Positions 1-12,297 of a stretch of 64,000 bases of DNA are shown here, one piece after another (position 1 is the first letter of the stretch; every line of letters starts with the position of its first letter). The position numbers and the translations under genes are program-made. The DNA is taken from NCBI GenBank assembly GCA_019671135.1, contig JAHRHY010000010.1, forward strand, positions 620,001-684,000. Direction: 5' to 3'. This stretch comes from Linnemannia hyalina. Lineage: Eukaryota > Mortierellomycota > Mortierellomycetes > Mortierellales > Mortierellaceae. The notes below the pieces were generated by a model. That model saw only the letters and a list, made by a program, of their open reading frames with translations. It did not search any database and was not told the origin of the DNA.

Positions 1-1176
1 CCTTTCCACCCATCCGTCCGCATGATCAATTGAGATGACCGGGGGTAGCTCTTCAAAGCTCGCTCCTTCCCTCCCTCTCTTTCTCTCTCTGTTACAAAAA
101 ATGCCCGGCTGACCATGCACGCCGTGCACGTTTTTCTTGTTATTCTTGTTTTTCTTTACCAAATATGCAAAAGCTGCTTATGATCTGGCCACTACTTTAT
201 CCGACCCTTTCAACATTCTTTTCCTCGCAAAGGAGTGCATCAACAAAAATAATGGGCCCAGCAATACAGCAATATGCAAAGCAGCAATTAGATCAAGAAA
301 GCGAGAAAGGATGGCAGAAGGAAAGAGAGAGAGAGAGAGAGAGAGAAAGAATGGGGTCGTCTCTCATTGATGCTCGCTAAAAAAAAAAAAAAAACGCAAT
401 GCACTTAAAAAAATGGCGAAAAGGAAGGAGAAGGGAGGGAGAGGACGTTGAATGTGATCCAATCAACTTGCCCACGATTTCTTCCCCCTTTTAGTAAGAT
501 TCTTTTAGTAAGATTCTCTTGAAACAAAAAAAAAACAAAGGAATGGGCTTCGTAGGTTGCCTTTGCTTTTTGCTTTGTTGTTTGTAAGGAACGTAGCAAA
601 AAAAATAAGGCGCCGCTAATAGAAAAAGCAATGAACAACAGCCTTAGAAAAGCATTCTGGCGTTGTTGTTGCTGCTTCTATTGCATATTCAACATTATTC
701 TAATACATGAGTCACTTCATCCAACACAAACATACCAGAACATACAAATGGATGCAAAGTTGAATTAAAGAAACAGAATGAGCAATCGGCCATGAATATG
801 AAAAGTACCAAAAAAAGAGATGTATTGCGAATTGCAAAGAGCTCTAATGCTTTATAAAGAAAAAAAATAATGTATCATTATCTATCGATGTATGTCTAAG
901 CACTGTAGGAGTAGTGCCGTATTAAGGAATGAAAAAAAAAACTGGAGAAAGATGAAAAATGAAAGTGGAGTTGTTCTATGTGTGGGGAAAGGAATGAGCA
1001 TCAAGTGTTGAACTTGAATGGGGTATATGAGGTGTGTGTTGAAAAGGTGGGGAAGAAAGAGACTCCGAACTGGAAGTGGTGCTATCTCTCCACGGATCGG
1101 CCCCAGGAAGTGAAAAAAATATATCAGGATCTGGAGGTAAGGAGGGTCCCTGGAATCCTTGAGAGGGAGAAGGTGT
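1..1176. other. gene-less, low-complexity stretch
   Basis: No supported gene. It holds a GA dinucleotide run at about 325-346, several A-runs, and a direct duplication of a 14-base unit around 491-518 (the phrase tttagtaagattct occurs twice). The short open frames here are made of repeats or basic low-complexity residues and show no domain. The right part probably includes the 3' untranslated region of the minus-strand gene that ends at 1177. Confidence 0.6.
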
Positions 1177-1416
1177 TTACTTGTTTGGGGTCCAGTAGAC
1201 GACCTCGTCCTTCAAGAGGTGCGAGACGCTGGCGACGACAGCAGTGCTTCCGAGGACGGCATAGGCGACAGTCTTGGCAGTCTTGGCTCCATTTGAGGGA
1301 GCAGCGGCAACGGTGTGGTTGATGGCGACAGCAGCGGCATTGGCCCTGGTTGAGCTTGAGATCAAGCGCTTGGCGACGGTGGTGGTCGAGGTGGAGGCAC
1401 GAATCATGGACATCAT
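1177..1416 (-). CDS. small mitochondrial-type membrane protein, 79 aa
   Basis: Unrecognised small protein. The first ~30 residues are rich in Arg, Ser, Thr and Ala with no acidic residue (basic positions in the MIRAS, AKRLI and STRAN segments), as in a mitochondrial targeting peptide. A single hydrophobic helix follows at about residues 48-63 (VAYAVLGSTAVVASVS), and the protein ends in a short charged tail, KDEVVYWTPNK. This shape fits an accessory subunit of an inner-membrane respiratory or ATP synthase complex, but I cannot name one. The start is the ATG at 1416; the frame stays open upstream to 1695, but that extension is low-complexity His/Asn/Thr sequence that looks like an untranslated leader. 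A TATA box lies 180 bp upstream. Single exon. The gene is more likely real than not because leader, helix and tail are ordered sensibly. Confidence 0.6.
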   Translation of the reverse strand: MMSMIRASTSTTTVAKRLISSSTRANAAAVAINHTVAAAPSNGAKTAKTVAYAVLGSTAVVASVSHLLKDEVVYWTPNK

Positions 1417-3427
1417 TATTGTTGTGTGCGTGTTGTGTAGGGTTGGGTGTTGGGTGTGGTTGTTTGTTTGTGTGTAGTGGGAGTGAAGAGGCTTTGATTT
1501 GGGGTTCTTCTGTAAGAAAGAGAGAATGTTGTTGTTGTGGTTGTTGAGGATTGTTTGTTTGTATCGAAGGAAAAAAAGAGGGGAATCACCAAGCCTTTTA
1601 TACCTTTCCGCTATGACACATCGCCCAGAAAAAGACAACAACAACGAGTACGCACGCTGAGTGACTGACTGGTTGGGCTTATGACTGAACAGCATCCAAA
1701 ATTAGAACTCTGGTCACTGGCAGTGTAAAGGTGTAGATAACGGTTCAGTCCCCTCTACTCCTCTACCCCTCTCCAGAGCGGACCTTCTAACCACGCTGTT
1801 CCAATGGTGTAACTCGAAGGGATTAGGGACATTCAAAAACACCCGATCGTTTCTCCTGGTTGGACTGAGCTCATGAGTGAATCCCCGACCGAGGCAAAAT
1901 GGGCCGATTGGAGGAATTATGAAGAAAAAAGAGCGCACCTTTACTGTATTAGGGCTCGTTCGCTAGCTTGGTTTGATCAGACAAGGCTGCCAGAAAATGG
2001 TGTCAGCTTCGAGCCTACTACATACCTTACCATGGATAGTCTGTAGAGAGTCCAATTGGACTCCTTTGTAAGCAAGAGGTAATGGGAAGCTTTTCTCAAG
2101 AAGGAAGAAACAAGAAAGCGATAAAGAGAGGCGAAGACATCGACTGAGAGGAAGATAGAGCGAGCGAGACATGTGTACTTTAGTAAGAGAGCACATAATG
2201 GTGCGGAATGGTGCGATTGACAGGTTGTATTTCATGCTAGATAGTGCTGTACCCCTACCCCCAAGAAGCTATCTCCTTCATGCCTTTGCTATCTCCATTA
2301 GTGATCAATACCTCGCCATATTTATTCTCGGTCTCCGATGTTGATTATAGGTGATGGTGAAGTAAGATGGTTTCATACTAGGGCATTGGTTTGGTGAGTG
2401 GACTTGAGTCTGGTTCAGGATGCGACTCTTTCACTCCTTCTAACTTATACACATACACGCTTGGTAATTGAAGCTATCTCCAAGGTCGACAATCGGGATC
2501 GCCATTCTTGGGAGGTTGCTTTTTGTTATTATTGATTGTTGTTACTCTTGTTTATGGTTAACTTTTCCGTCATAATGCGCACTGGCCGTGGCAGTAATGA
2601 TGATGACAACCCTTTTTTTTTGTGGCATTTTGCCTACTGGCTGGAAAAAAGTGACTGGGATGAACAGTCATTTTTTCCGAGATTGAAAAATGACTCTTCC
2701 CCACACACCAGTGACTGAATCATACTTTTCGTCTTCTTTCAAACCATCACCCGCTCTTCAGGCAACACTCCCACACTCAAGCAAAAGGAACAGCAAAGAA
2801 TGAGATGACGAATCGGGACACAAGACAGGACTTGCAGCCATCACTGTAACAGCCATCTTCCGGCATCACTGACATCACCTGGACACCATTCTTGACCCGA
2901 TCTTGCTGTGAATCACCCAGTAGCGCCAATGTCGACCTGGACATAAACACACCAACAGGAATGTAGGGATTGCCGTCTCGCGGTGGCCTTGATAGTATGG
3001 CCTTGACAACCCCTCTTTCAGGCACGCCACTATACACCTCTCAGAACGCAAAGTTAAATCCAGCGGTGGCGTTAATGGCTCTATGACCCCTTCGTGTTTT
3101 CAGACCTTCTTTGCTCCAGAAGTAACCAAGGATAGGCGCACCCAAGATATATGTGGACAGCATATCATGTGTTGATGCTGACAAAGAGCTACGACGGAGT
3201 CACTCAGGAACAGGAAATAGGAACAGGATCAGGAACATGAAGAGGTTGCCTGTGGAGGATGTCAACTGCACTTCTCTCTTCAGGTGCCCAGGGACATTTA
3301 CCAGCTTTGCAATGGATAGCAATGGCATTTAAAAAGCATCTGAGAAGCAAGAGATAGGAATAAAAACAATTTACACAGCCTGTTGCCTATTATATATGTG
3401 TTTCCTGTGATGCAAAGTATTGAGGGT
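1417..3427. other. intergenic, no supported gene
   Basis: Apart from the leader and TATA box of the gene at 1177-1416, nothing codes convincingly. Two nine-base inverted copies of GTAAAGGTG (near 1723 and, inverted, near 1936) bound a ~220-bp block of higher complexity; they could be remains of a small inverted-repeat element but I see no target-site duplication. An 86-codon minus-strand frame at 2777-3037 has no recognisable domain. Confidence 0.45.
1596..1602 (-). promoter_or_regulatory. TATA box of the small mitochondrial-type gene
   Basis: Reads TATAAAA on the minus strand, about 180 bp upstream of the ATG at 1416, and is followed by an A/C-rich leader typical of the other genes in this window. 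Confidence 0.45.
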
Positions 3428-4917
3428 CTACGAACTGACGAGGGTGGCATACTTGTTCAACAACACATCACCAGCCAGCGCACTCTCGCCGTCATTCTCA
3501 ACCGTCAACAGAACAAACACATCCCCCGTCTCCTTATCTTCCGTCATCAAACTGTACGCAGGAGGGAAAACCGTTCCACCTCCCGACGTCGCCATGAACG
3601 GCTTTTCTCCCCATCCAAACCGCAATTTAGGACCCTTCAGATCAAACCGACACCAGTTGGTCAACACAATATCGGCCACCCACCCCACACGGCCTGGAGG
3701 GTTACAGACTGCGGGGTTATCAAAGAATGCTACCCGCTTGGCGACAGACTCGGCGGAGAGGTGGATTTCGAGGTTGGAACGAATTGCGAGGGCGACTCGG
3801 CCTGTGGCCTCGGTGGTTGGGGTGGAGAGGTCTGAGCGTGGGACGGTGAGGCTCCAGAGATTGTTGAAGTTGCCTAGGTAGCGACCTCCAGACATGTCGC
3901 CCTTGGGTGCCCGCTCGCGACCATCGGCCGCCATGGCGATACTCTCGACCTCTGATTCCTCGCTTGATCGGCCCTCTAGTCTTGCTACCTTGTTGTCTTG
4001 ACGGGCACGCGTGACGGCTCCAGAAACCAATGCAGCCAGGGCATCTCCTGAAGAGATCCAGAGTCCCGAACCAGCAGGTGGTGAAAGATCGTGTTTCAAC
4101 TGCGCCATCGAGCTCTTTGAAATTTTCCAGTTCGTCGCGACCGAGGGTGCCAACAAGTAAGCCGATGGACCCGTCGCCGGGGTATCGAGGAGGACGAACG
4201 GTGGTGGTGCTGCAAGAGATACTCCTTCAAATTGTTTGACGAGATCGGTAAAGAAGCGACCGGGCGTGCGCTCCCAATCATCTGGGATCCTGGTGAAATC
4301 AGCGGGTTCGCCTCTGGAGAGTTGTGCCCAGAGTTCCAGGAAATCTAAGAATCCACGCAAGTCTGCGACCTGGTGGTTGAACGATGACGCCACACAGATC
4401 GTTCCACACGAGAACTATTGTTCGATATGAGAGGAAGAGTGAATGCATGCGTTAGCAATGATGCGGATCAAATATGTAATAGATGATTAAATAATGTTAC
4501 ATGTATGACACTTGCCTGTGTGAGTTTGACAGCCAAGGTGCTGGCCATGGGAGGCAAGATCACATCTGTCCTTGGCGACAAATTCTCCTCATCCTTGACG
4601 AATGGCGTATCCTTCAAATCCACCAAGAAGGGCGTTCCGACGATGTCACCTTTGTCCATGGCAATAAAGATCTCACCCATGTCGTTGGACTGCACCGTAC
4701 CAGCGACAGGTGGATACAGCTCTAGAGCCTCCGCCAGAGAGGCTTTCAATTGCTCAACCACATCAGGAAGTGGGGTAGACGGACGACGGAAGAAGCGGTG
4801 ATTGTGGATTTGAATAGCGGCACTGAGACCGTCGAGTCCGTGGAGGTAGACTTTTGAGGGCGGTGTGGGGCGGTTGTGCTTGTTTGTTGGGAAGATTATG
4901 CTTGTTTCTAGTGCCAT
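3428..4917 (-). CDS. BAHD-family acyltransferase, 462 aa
   Basis: Predicted CoA-dependent acyltransferase of the BAHD/transferase family, which moves an acyl group from acyl-CoA to an alcohol or amine acceptor. Two exons: 4917-4516 and 4414-3428. The catalytic HxxxD motif is present as HQVAD (residues 148-152), just after the family's conserved Cys-Gly segment (FSCGT), and the C-terminal structural motif DFGWG appears as RFGWG (about 399-403). Total length matches the usual ~450 residues. The splice joining the exons uses a GC donor (AG|GCAAGT at 4515) and a normal AG at 4415; this gives the family-typical join KLTQ|FSCGT with no insertion. A GT donor 15 bases further on is also in frame and would add five residues (ASVIH). 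Substrate unknown. A degenerate copy lies 0.4 kb upstream on the same strand. Confidence 0.88.
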
Positions 4918-5357
4918 GTTGTTGTAGTGGTGATGTTTGCGCGTGTGAATGAGAGAAAGGAGGGTAGGTGAATGTGTGGTGTTAATGAATGAAGAGCATT
5001 CGCGAATGTCTTTCTTTTATGGAATGACATACTCCATTTTGTACGTGAGCCCTAGCTGCGGATTGGAAAAGGCTTCATTAAAGACACGTACTCTTTGGAT
5101 TCGATTGGAGACACACTCCTATCGTGGACTGGACACCCGTTTTCTGACGCGTTTCTTTCTATCGGAGTCGGACAACCTTTGGTCAGCCCGCAATTTTTTT
5201 TCTTCGATGGAGCCTGCAAAAGCATCTGAACCCGATCAATTACTTGACCACCTAGCAATTTTGGCGGCGACTTGTTCAGTATCTGAACTATTTTAAGCCT
5301 TTGAAACAAGTGATCCTTCTTCCCTATGTCTAGGACATGGGTCCCATATCGGCTCAT

Positions 5358-5586
5358 CTACACCTCAGCCAGCAGCGCGACCTCACCCTCCGGCTCCACA
5401 CATACCATAACATCTTGCCTTCCCTGGCTCCTTCCTCCTCACCACCCTCATATAACACGACAGACCCAGTAGTTGAATGGAAGGGTTGAGACTCAGAGGA
5501 TCCATCCTTTAGAGGGGTATCTTTGCTGTTGAGAGATGATGCTAGTGTTTGTTGGTAAGGAAGACGGTGCAAGACTCGTTGATCAT
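5358..5586 (-). pseudogene. BAHD acyltransferase relic (5' fragment)
   Basis: Decayed tandem duplicate of the BAHD gene at 3428-4917. Reading from an ATG at 5586, the first residues MINESCTVFLTNKH match MALETSIIFPTNKH of the intact gene position by position (E, then F, then TNKH), followed by stop codons and then KIPL..MDPLS against KVYLHGLDGLS. A second frame near the end reads QDVMVCVEPEGEVALLAEV, resembling the GEIFIAMDKGD strand region of BAHD enzymes. Stops, frame changes and missing sequence rule out function. The HxxxD half of the gene is not visible. The identification rests on my manual alignment of short stretches. Confidence 0.55.
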
Positions 5587-8500
5587 GTTTTGTGTATATG
5601 AGAGAGAAAGAGAGTGGGTGCACGTCGTTGTGTTTGAGCAAGCAAAGGCAAGAAGAAGTTGATCTGAGATATGTGATAATGGTGCACAATACTTCTGTGT
5701 GTCGTCGGCTCAAGTGAGCCTCGTCCTTTCCCCCTTCTTATGGCGAATTTTCTATGGACTCCTCTCTTTGCTATTCCTTTCTGGAGTGTGTAAAACATGA
5801 CCACACCTGCCTCCCCTCTTCTCATAATGATTAAGTGAATCCCTTTATGCGCGTTCTCCTTATCATGTATACCCACATGCATACATTGTTGAGAACAGAC
5901 AAAAAAGAAAAAAGGGAATTCATCAAATGTGTGTGCTCATGGCGCACAAACTGGTAAGGGGGAAAAAAATTATCGCCCGCATCCTCCACCCCACTTCTGT
6001 CACTATCCAATGAGGACCGCGAAGTGGACATCGTACGATGCACATGTCTCCTCGGATTCCCTTTGGGAGCCCTCTTCCCGACAATTATTTGTGCTGTGTG
6101 CGTGTGCGCTGATGGACCCTGATGCATCGGCGTCAGGTTCCAGGGCGCGTCTTTGTCATCACTGCAGGAACTTTGAACACAAGAGGGCGGGTGGTGTCAA
6201 ATCCCTATTGCTACGCCCTGGCGGACTGTGTTTGAATCGTCAAAAGAGAAGAGTTTGACGACGCCAAGGTGTGTATCTTTGATACTTGTTACCAAGCGGT
6301 GGTAATCATATAAAATGCAACGCGCAAGAGGTGCACAAGCGCGTTATGGTCAGGTGACAGAGGACATCAAACGAGGCATTTTGCATTTGTCAACGCTCGG
6401 CAAGGTTTGTCCGTCTGTTTTGTGCAGCCCCCATCATGGTCGTGCACCATTATTGAGCAAAAGGAGTAATCCATATCTCGATATCGGAAACGGATGAAAA
6501 AAACGATAAACACTTACGATGACAACAGCAACAACAGAAACACAACGACGCAAGAGCATGCAAAAAGGAGTAACCAACTCCAACTTTCAACGTTGCGGTA
6601 TGGTCCCTCAGGCGTCCGGAGTAATCATTAGAAATGGGATATCCAGCAATGAAAATCAAAGGTGCAGGGGAATAGGCTTTTCTTAAAGACAAAGGCAAAG
6701 CGAGAGAGAAAGAAAGATGGTGCTTGTGCAGGTTAAGCATTCGCGTAGACGAGACGAGACAAAAGAAAGAGAGAAAGAAAAAAACCAGGGACAAGTAAAC
6801 AATGACCTAGTCAGGGTACGACCAAACTCTTTTTGTTCATCCTTCCTCAGTATGGCATAGTCTTATCCAATACCTGTGTTTATTTGTTTACTTTCCCTCC
6901 CATCCGCTCAACCACCTCGACCCGACCCTTTGTTGTTGTTTTTCTCAATCGAGGGAATCGGAAAGGAGGGAGATGTGGAGGGAGAAAGTAAACAAGTAAA
7001 CAACCAAGTGAAAAAAGCGATCGGTTCAGTAGTCTGGAATGTGACCCACGGGCCACACACCACCTGTTCAACTTTTGTTTTTTCCTGTGAAAAGATAGAG
7101 GGATACATGCATTTGAGGCATGTACCTGCAAACGTAACGCCGTTATGCTTGTTGTTGGCGATCGGATTTCTTTGTTATTTGTTTTGCCCCTGTCCCTGCT
7201 GACGACGACATGGATATGATAGGAGATGGGGAGAGAGACGAGATGGAGAAGGGGAAGGGGAGGAGGAGGGAAAGGGAGGTGGCGCACATGATCGGTTTCG
7301 AGGTTGACGTGAACGAGAAAGGGGGGGGGGGAGAGTTAGGCTGATAATGAAAGTGCGAATAACAGGTAGTATATGAAAAGTAAAGGGAAAAGCGAAACTG
7401 TGAGCTGGGATTGCCCATCTCACTTGAGCATCGTCTCGTCCTTGGAGTTGCACGCCATGCACAAAAGGCAAATGACAAAGGTAGCAATGTTCAAATGGAG
7501 CCAAGAACTTGGACTCGATGGCGCAGAAATGGAGGTGACATTTTGGTGTGGGGGGAGGGAGAGGGAAAATGCTCTCAACAGAGGAGAAAAATATGACGAT
7601 GAACCCAAAATTTGGACAGGTGGGTGTCCTCAAAGGTATGGTGACAAAGAACATGGAGCAGCAAAAAAGGTAAGCACTGAAAAAAGAGAGCAAATGCCGA
7701 AACAGCACACAACAGGCAATCCATGCATGGAGTACGACAGATGTAAGTGGGACTGGGTGGGACTCGTCTCCTGTCTGTATCCTTTGCTCAAGGTGTGGTA
7801 CTGAATACCGGATAGGAGTTTCGTGTTCTGCGGAAAGTCGCGTTGATGGGATCGTAGTAGTTTATTAGTTGGTACTTCACCTTGGGTATCCAGACTCCAA
7901 TTGTAGACGTGCTGTTGTGGTTTGTAAGGGAAAGACGAGAAGAAAGAAAAGAAAGAAAGGGGATGGTGCCGGTTAATAAGGGTATTTCGAATTACAAAAA
8001 ATACAACCGAGAAAAGGGGCTACTTGAGCATTGGGCTTCTCCATACCTCTCGATCGTATCCAAATAAAAAACAAAAGGCAATTGAAGACTCTCACACTCA
8101 CACTCACGCGCCACTTGACCTGTTTTGCTTTGCTTGATCTCTTACATTCTCTCCTCTCTTATCGTTAGTTGTTTGTTATTGTTTTTTTTCTATTCCAATG
8201 TTGTTGTCGACAACTTTCCCACAGTCATCATACCTCGCCTCTTCTCATGATGGATGGAAGTGTGGAGCAAAACCTCTCTATCCATTTCACTCCTTTTCCT
8301 CACCCCTGGCTTGCGCATGTCAACGCCTTTTACAGTTCAAGTCAATAACCAAAACAGCAAACGAAAACGACAATCACCCAGTGCTTCAACCTCTTCCACC
8401 TTCATTGTTTTTTTTCTTGCAAATTGCTTCATCCTTTTCCGAAGGGTGGAAGCCATTAGTCATGAACAACCAAAGACGACAAAAATCGAATAATCTAGAC

Positions 8501-9398
8501 TGCTGGCTTTCAACAATCGAATTGCTTATTTTTATTCCACGAACGCGTCAACTGGATCGGCTGCTTGGAGAACAAAATGGAAGGAGGAAAGAAAGGAGAG
8601 GTTGATCGTTCATTCATTCACCAACTACATCCGCATGAGATAAAATAGATATGTTTACTCTTGACTGCCTCCCTTTTTGTTGTTGGCATACCGGACATCT
8701 CCTGGGTAATATCTTACAACGTTTGTTTTCTTTCCTTGGAGCCCGTTCCATTAACCTTGGTTCACTATTGTTCGGTTGGTCGTCATGAACTAAATGGCAA
8801 ATGCTGGTATGTTATCTTTCAAGGCTAGTTGACAAGGTTCAGCCTTGGCGACGAGAAAGGCAAAAAGAAGATTTTGAGTTGCTGGTTGACCCTGACATTT
8901 CCTCTCCACATTCCAGGCTATGAGAGTATCCCTCTTTCTTTCTCTCTCGCGTGCGTACTCTGCCCGCTGTTTGCTCTCGGGAAACGACGAAAAGAAGAGA
9001 GTCGGCACTCGGAAAGGAAGTGTGAGAGTAAAGAGAATTGACAAACCTCGTCTGCAAGTCAGTGAATCGCTTCTGTTTATTCAGTGTGCACTAAGCTATG
9101 TTTATTTGTTGACCCCGTCCCCATCCTTCCATCCATGCTGACCCCCACCTGTATTCCGCACTTTCCATTCGCTCAATTCACCTTTGCCTTTTTTTTTTGG
9201 ACTTTTGCTTTCTCGTCATGCAGCTCAAACCGATTGCCCCCTCCTCTGCTCTGCGCCATGACCGTTTCTTTGCCTTAACTCTTAACTCTTTGCTTGCCAG
9301 GTACAGACATACAAACAGAATGGCCAGCCAGGGCAGACCTGCATTTGCATTATCCCTTGTCCCTTGCCTGTAACCACGAGGACCCTTCTCTCTCTTTG

Positions 9399-9405
9399 TA
9401 TAAAA
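9399..9405 (+). promoter_or_regulatory. TATA box of esterase A
   Basis: TATAAAA 236 bp upstream of the ATG at 9641, followed by a pyrimidine-rich leader. Confidence 0.5.
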
Positions 9406-9640
9406 CCCCCGCCAGGAACAAACACTTTCTCCTCTTTTTTTTTCTGTTCTGTAGTGCAATTTCCTCCAGCATCTCACCACCGCTTCCAGTCTCCCTCCCT
9501 CATTCACCCATCAGTCCCACGGCTTCCGGCTACCCCTCTCCGCCGTTGTTAGTTCCCTTCATTCACAACTCCTGTCCTGCTCGTCTCCCCTTACCTCCGC
9601 TCTTTTAGTGTCGAGTGTGTACATATACAACCACAACATA

Positions 9641-12297
9641 ATGGTTCTCCTCAAGACGATTCTCTCGGCCGTTGCCGTCCTCTTTGTGACATCCCAAGTC
9701 CAAGTCCAAGCCGCGCCCGCCAAGCTCGACAAGCGTTTGCTCCTGCCAACAGCGCCCTCAGCCACCGACATTGATGGCGCCCATTTGCTCCTCCAGAACG
9801 ATGTCGATTCCTCCAAGATCATCAAGAACGCATACGTCCTCCTCTCTCGCGCCCGAGGCTACTACGATGGAATGAACGCTTGCTTGTCCATGGGGGATGG
9901 TATGTCTCTCCTTCTTCTCACTCGTTCCCCTGCATACATTTTGTCTGTTGTCCAACGCAATGGCCATGATCTTGTATGGAAATTTTATGTGCTACAGTGT
10001 TCTACTTTACTCACAACAATCTTTTTCTTGTCATCCCATTGATCTTTGACATGCAACGATGCGCACATAGGTGGATACATCTACATTCCTGGAACATCTG
10101 GTGCCAATGAGCTCGTCTCTCTGTTGAACAACAACCCTGCCGCGCAGAAGGAAGTCACCGCCTACTCTCAGTTCTGGGTCTATAATGGTACTATATTATT
10201 CCCCGAGAACAAGCCTATGCGCCCATCTTAAAATCTTAAAACCCCGATCGATATGTTGTCTCGATAGTCATCCCCTTTTTGACAATGTAATTTATCACCC
10301 CCTTGCTAACCAATGTTTAATTATCCTTCCTTCTCTCTCCCTTTTCGTCGCTTCCTTCTCATTTCTTTTTCTCCGCTTCCTTCGCTTTCCTTCCTTACCC
10401 CGTTATTGTCATGTCCAATAGGTGTCCCTGGAATCTTTTCTAACTGCTTGGCGGTCAACAAGAACACCGGCAAGACCGACTGGATCCCCTGCAGCACCCA
10501 ACTGCCCACCGTATGCTTCAACTCTGTCATGCGTCGTGTCCTTCTCTTCGAGGATGCCTCCCGTCAGATCAAGGTTGATACCCCCGTCGGAACAATCCAG
10601 GGCTGGCGCGACCAGAATGCTTTCCGTTTCTTGGGTATCCCCTACGCTGAGCCTCCCGTTGGCAACTTGCGATTTGCTTCGCCTGTTGCAAAGGCCCCCT
10701 TCACAGGAACCTTTGATGCCATCCGTTACAAGGGTGTCTGCCCCCAGACCACTCAGGCTGCGGGATTCATTCCTATGTTGCTGAGTTACCTCGAGAATGG
10801 TGCCACGGAGAAGGAAGATTGTTTGAACTTGAACGTTTATACCCCCAGTTTGAAGGGCAAGGGCCAAGAACTCCTTCCTGTCATGTTATACATCCACGGA
10901 GGAGGATTCACAACGTAAGTATTTTTTCTCTTGCTGGACATGCTGCTACGGTATAACTTTTCTTTTGGTGTATTTACTGACCTCCATTGACTTCTTGTTA
11001 CAATGTCTTTCATAGTTACTCTGGTTCAGTCATCATCTTTGAACCCGGCAACATGGTCTCGCGTGGTGGTGTCGTTGTTGTCACGATCAACTACCGTCTC
11101 GGCATGCTTGGCTGGTTCGAGAACGAAGCCGCCTGGGGTCGCTCCGAGATTCAGGGTAACCAAGCCCTTCGCGACCAAATCCTCGCTCTCCAATGGGTCC
11201 AAAAGAACATTGCTTCCTTCGGAGGCGACCCAACCCGTGTCACTGTCTTTGGTGAATCTGCAGGTGCCACCAGTATCCGTGCTCTTCTTGCTGCCCCCGT
11301 CGCCTTCCCACTTTACCAGGGCGTCATTGGTGAGAGCGACCCGATTAATATCCCCTTCAAGACCCCCGACGATGCCGCCTCGATCACCAACTACTTCCTC
11401 CAGGCCCTAAACTGCGCCGATGTTGCCTGTGCCCGCACCCGCCCCATTGACGACGTCCTTACTGCTCAAGGTGTCGCCAACACGAAGGCTCTTGCTGACG
11501 ATAAATGGACCACCTGGGCGCTGGTTGAGCGTCCTTCCATTGACGGATTGTTGATCAAGACCGAGTTCTCGGCCATGGTCAAGGCGGGTACCTACAACAC
11601 CAAAGCCAACATCATGTGGGGAACTGTCCACGACGAAGCTGGTCTCTTTGTCCCCCAGTACTTCCCCAACGTCGTCCCCATCGCGAACGTGACTACAGCC
11701 CTCAGCCTGGTCTTCAGCCAGGCTCAGTCGGAACTGATGTTGAGCAACCCCATGTTCCAGCCTGATCCCTCCGACTCGGACGCCGTCCGCAACCTTTTCA
11801 CCCGTGCCGGTACAGAATTCTACTTCTTCTGCCCACTCCGATACCTCTCCCGCCAAATGACCAAGCGTAAACCCGTTTACAACTTCCGCTTCAACCGTGG
11901 ACGTGATACCCCCTTGGTCGGTGAAGGTTACTGCTCCTCCAGCACTGGTCGTGTCTGCCACTCGGCCGATATCCAACCCGTCTTTGGTTCGGGAGCTGCA
12001 GTCCCCGGATTCGCTCAAACAGGCGACGATGCTCGTTTCGCCCGGCAGGTCATCGACCGCTTCACCACATTCGCCAAGATCGGTAACCCCAACCCCACGG
12101 CTTCCATGCCCGGTGTCGAGAACAAGAACCCCGATGTCACTGGTATCAACTGGAAGGCGTATGACGATTCGAACCCCGTCTATGAGTTGAACGTCCAGAG
12201 CTCCATGTCGTCCAACCTTGAGAACGCAGAGTGCAACTGGATCGAGACTGTGTTCAAGTACTCCTTCTGGACCGAGGTTCCTGGCAATTTGCCCTAA
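9641..12297 (+). CDS. secreted lectin-like/carboxylesterase A, 716 aa
   Basis: Type-B carboxylesterase/lipase with an extra N-terminal domain. Exons: 9641-9899, 10071-10187, 10422-10914, 11016-12297. Residues 1-25 form a signal peptide; a Lys-Arg pair at 31-32 could be a Kex2-type processing site. Residues ~45-160 carry four cysteines (81, 134, 149, 157), an FWV strand and a W-x-x-C ending (DWIPCSTQLPTVC), the layout of a short C-type-lectin-like fold without the usual Ca-binding signatures. The esterase domain has the oxyanion loop HGGGF (284-288), nucleophile Ser371 in GESAG, Glu497 in VHDEAG and His605 in CHSAD, so the triad is complete. Expected to hydrolyse carboxylic esters outside the cell; the substrate cannot be told. 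Forms a tandem pair with gene B, with tracts of near identity between them. Confidence 0.92.

Larger units (their letters stand above)
4918..9640. other. intergenic, mostly low complexity
   Basis: Contains the BAHD relic at 5358-5586 and the upstream region of esterase A. Otherwise no coding region, tRNA or transposon could be supported. There are G-runs near 7321-7330, purine-rich repeats near 6680-6790 and pyrimidine-rich stretches near 9400-9600 that lead into gene A. Long open frames on both strands (for example 7143-7708 minus) are Phe/Pro/Ser-rich low-complexity translations of pyrimidine tracts. Confidence 0.5.

Noticed and set aside
1714..1945. Possible miniature inverted-repeat element bounded by GTAAAGGTG copies; a similar ACTGTAAAGGTG also occurs inverted near 41890
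   Set aside because: The shared core is only 9-14 bases, no target-site duplication is visible, and the interiors of the two loci do not match.
2777..3037. 86-codon minus-strand frame downstream of the BAHD gene
   Set aside because: No similarity to BAHD or any family I recognise, and no leader or splice evidence.
7143..7708. Long minus-strand frames of 114-177 codons
   Set aside because: Phe/Pro/Ser-rich translation of pyrimidine tracts; no domain and overlapping frames are equally open.
11407..12018. 203-codon minus-strand frame inside esterase A (and the 330-codon counterpart at 16443-17435)
   Set aside because: Antisense shadow of the conserved esterase exon; openness follows from the codon use of the real gene.
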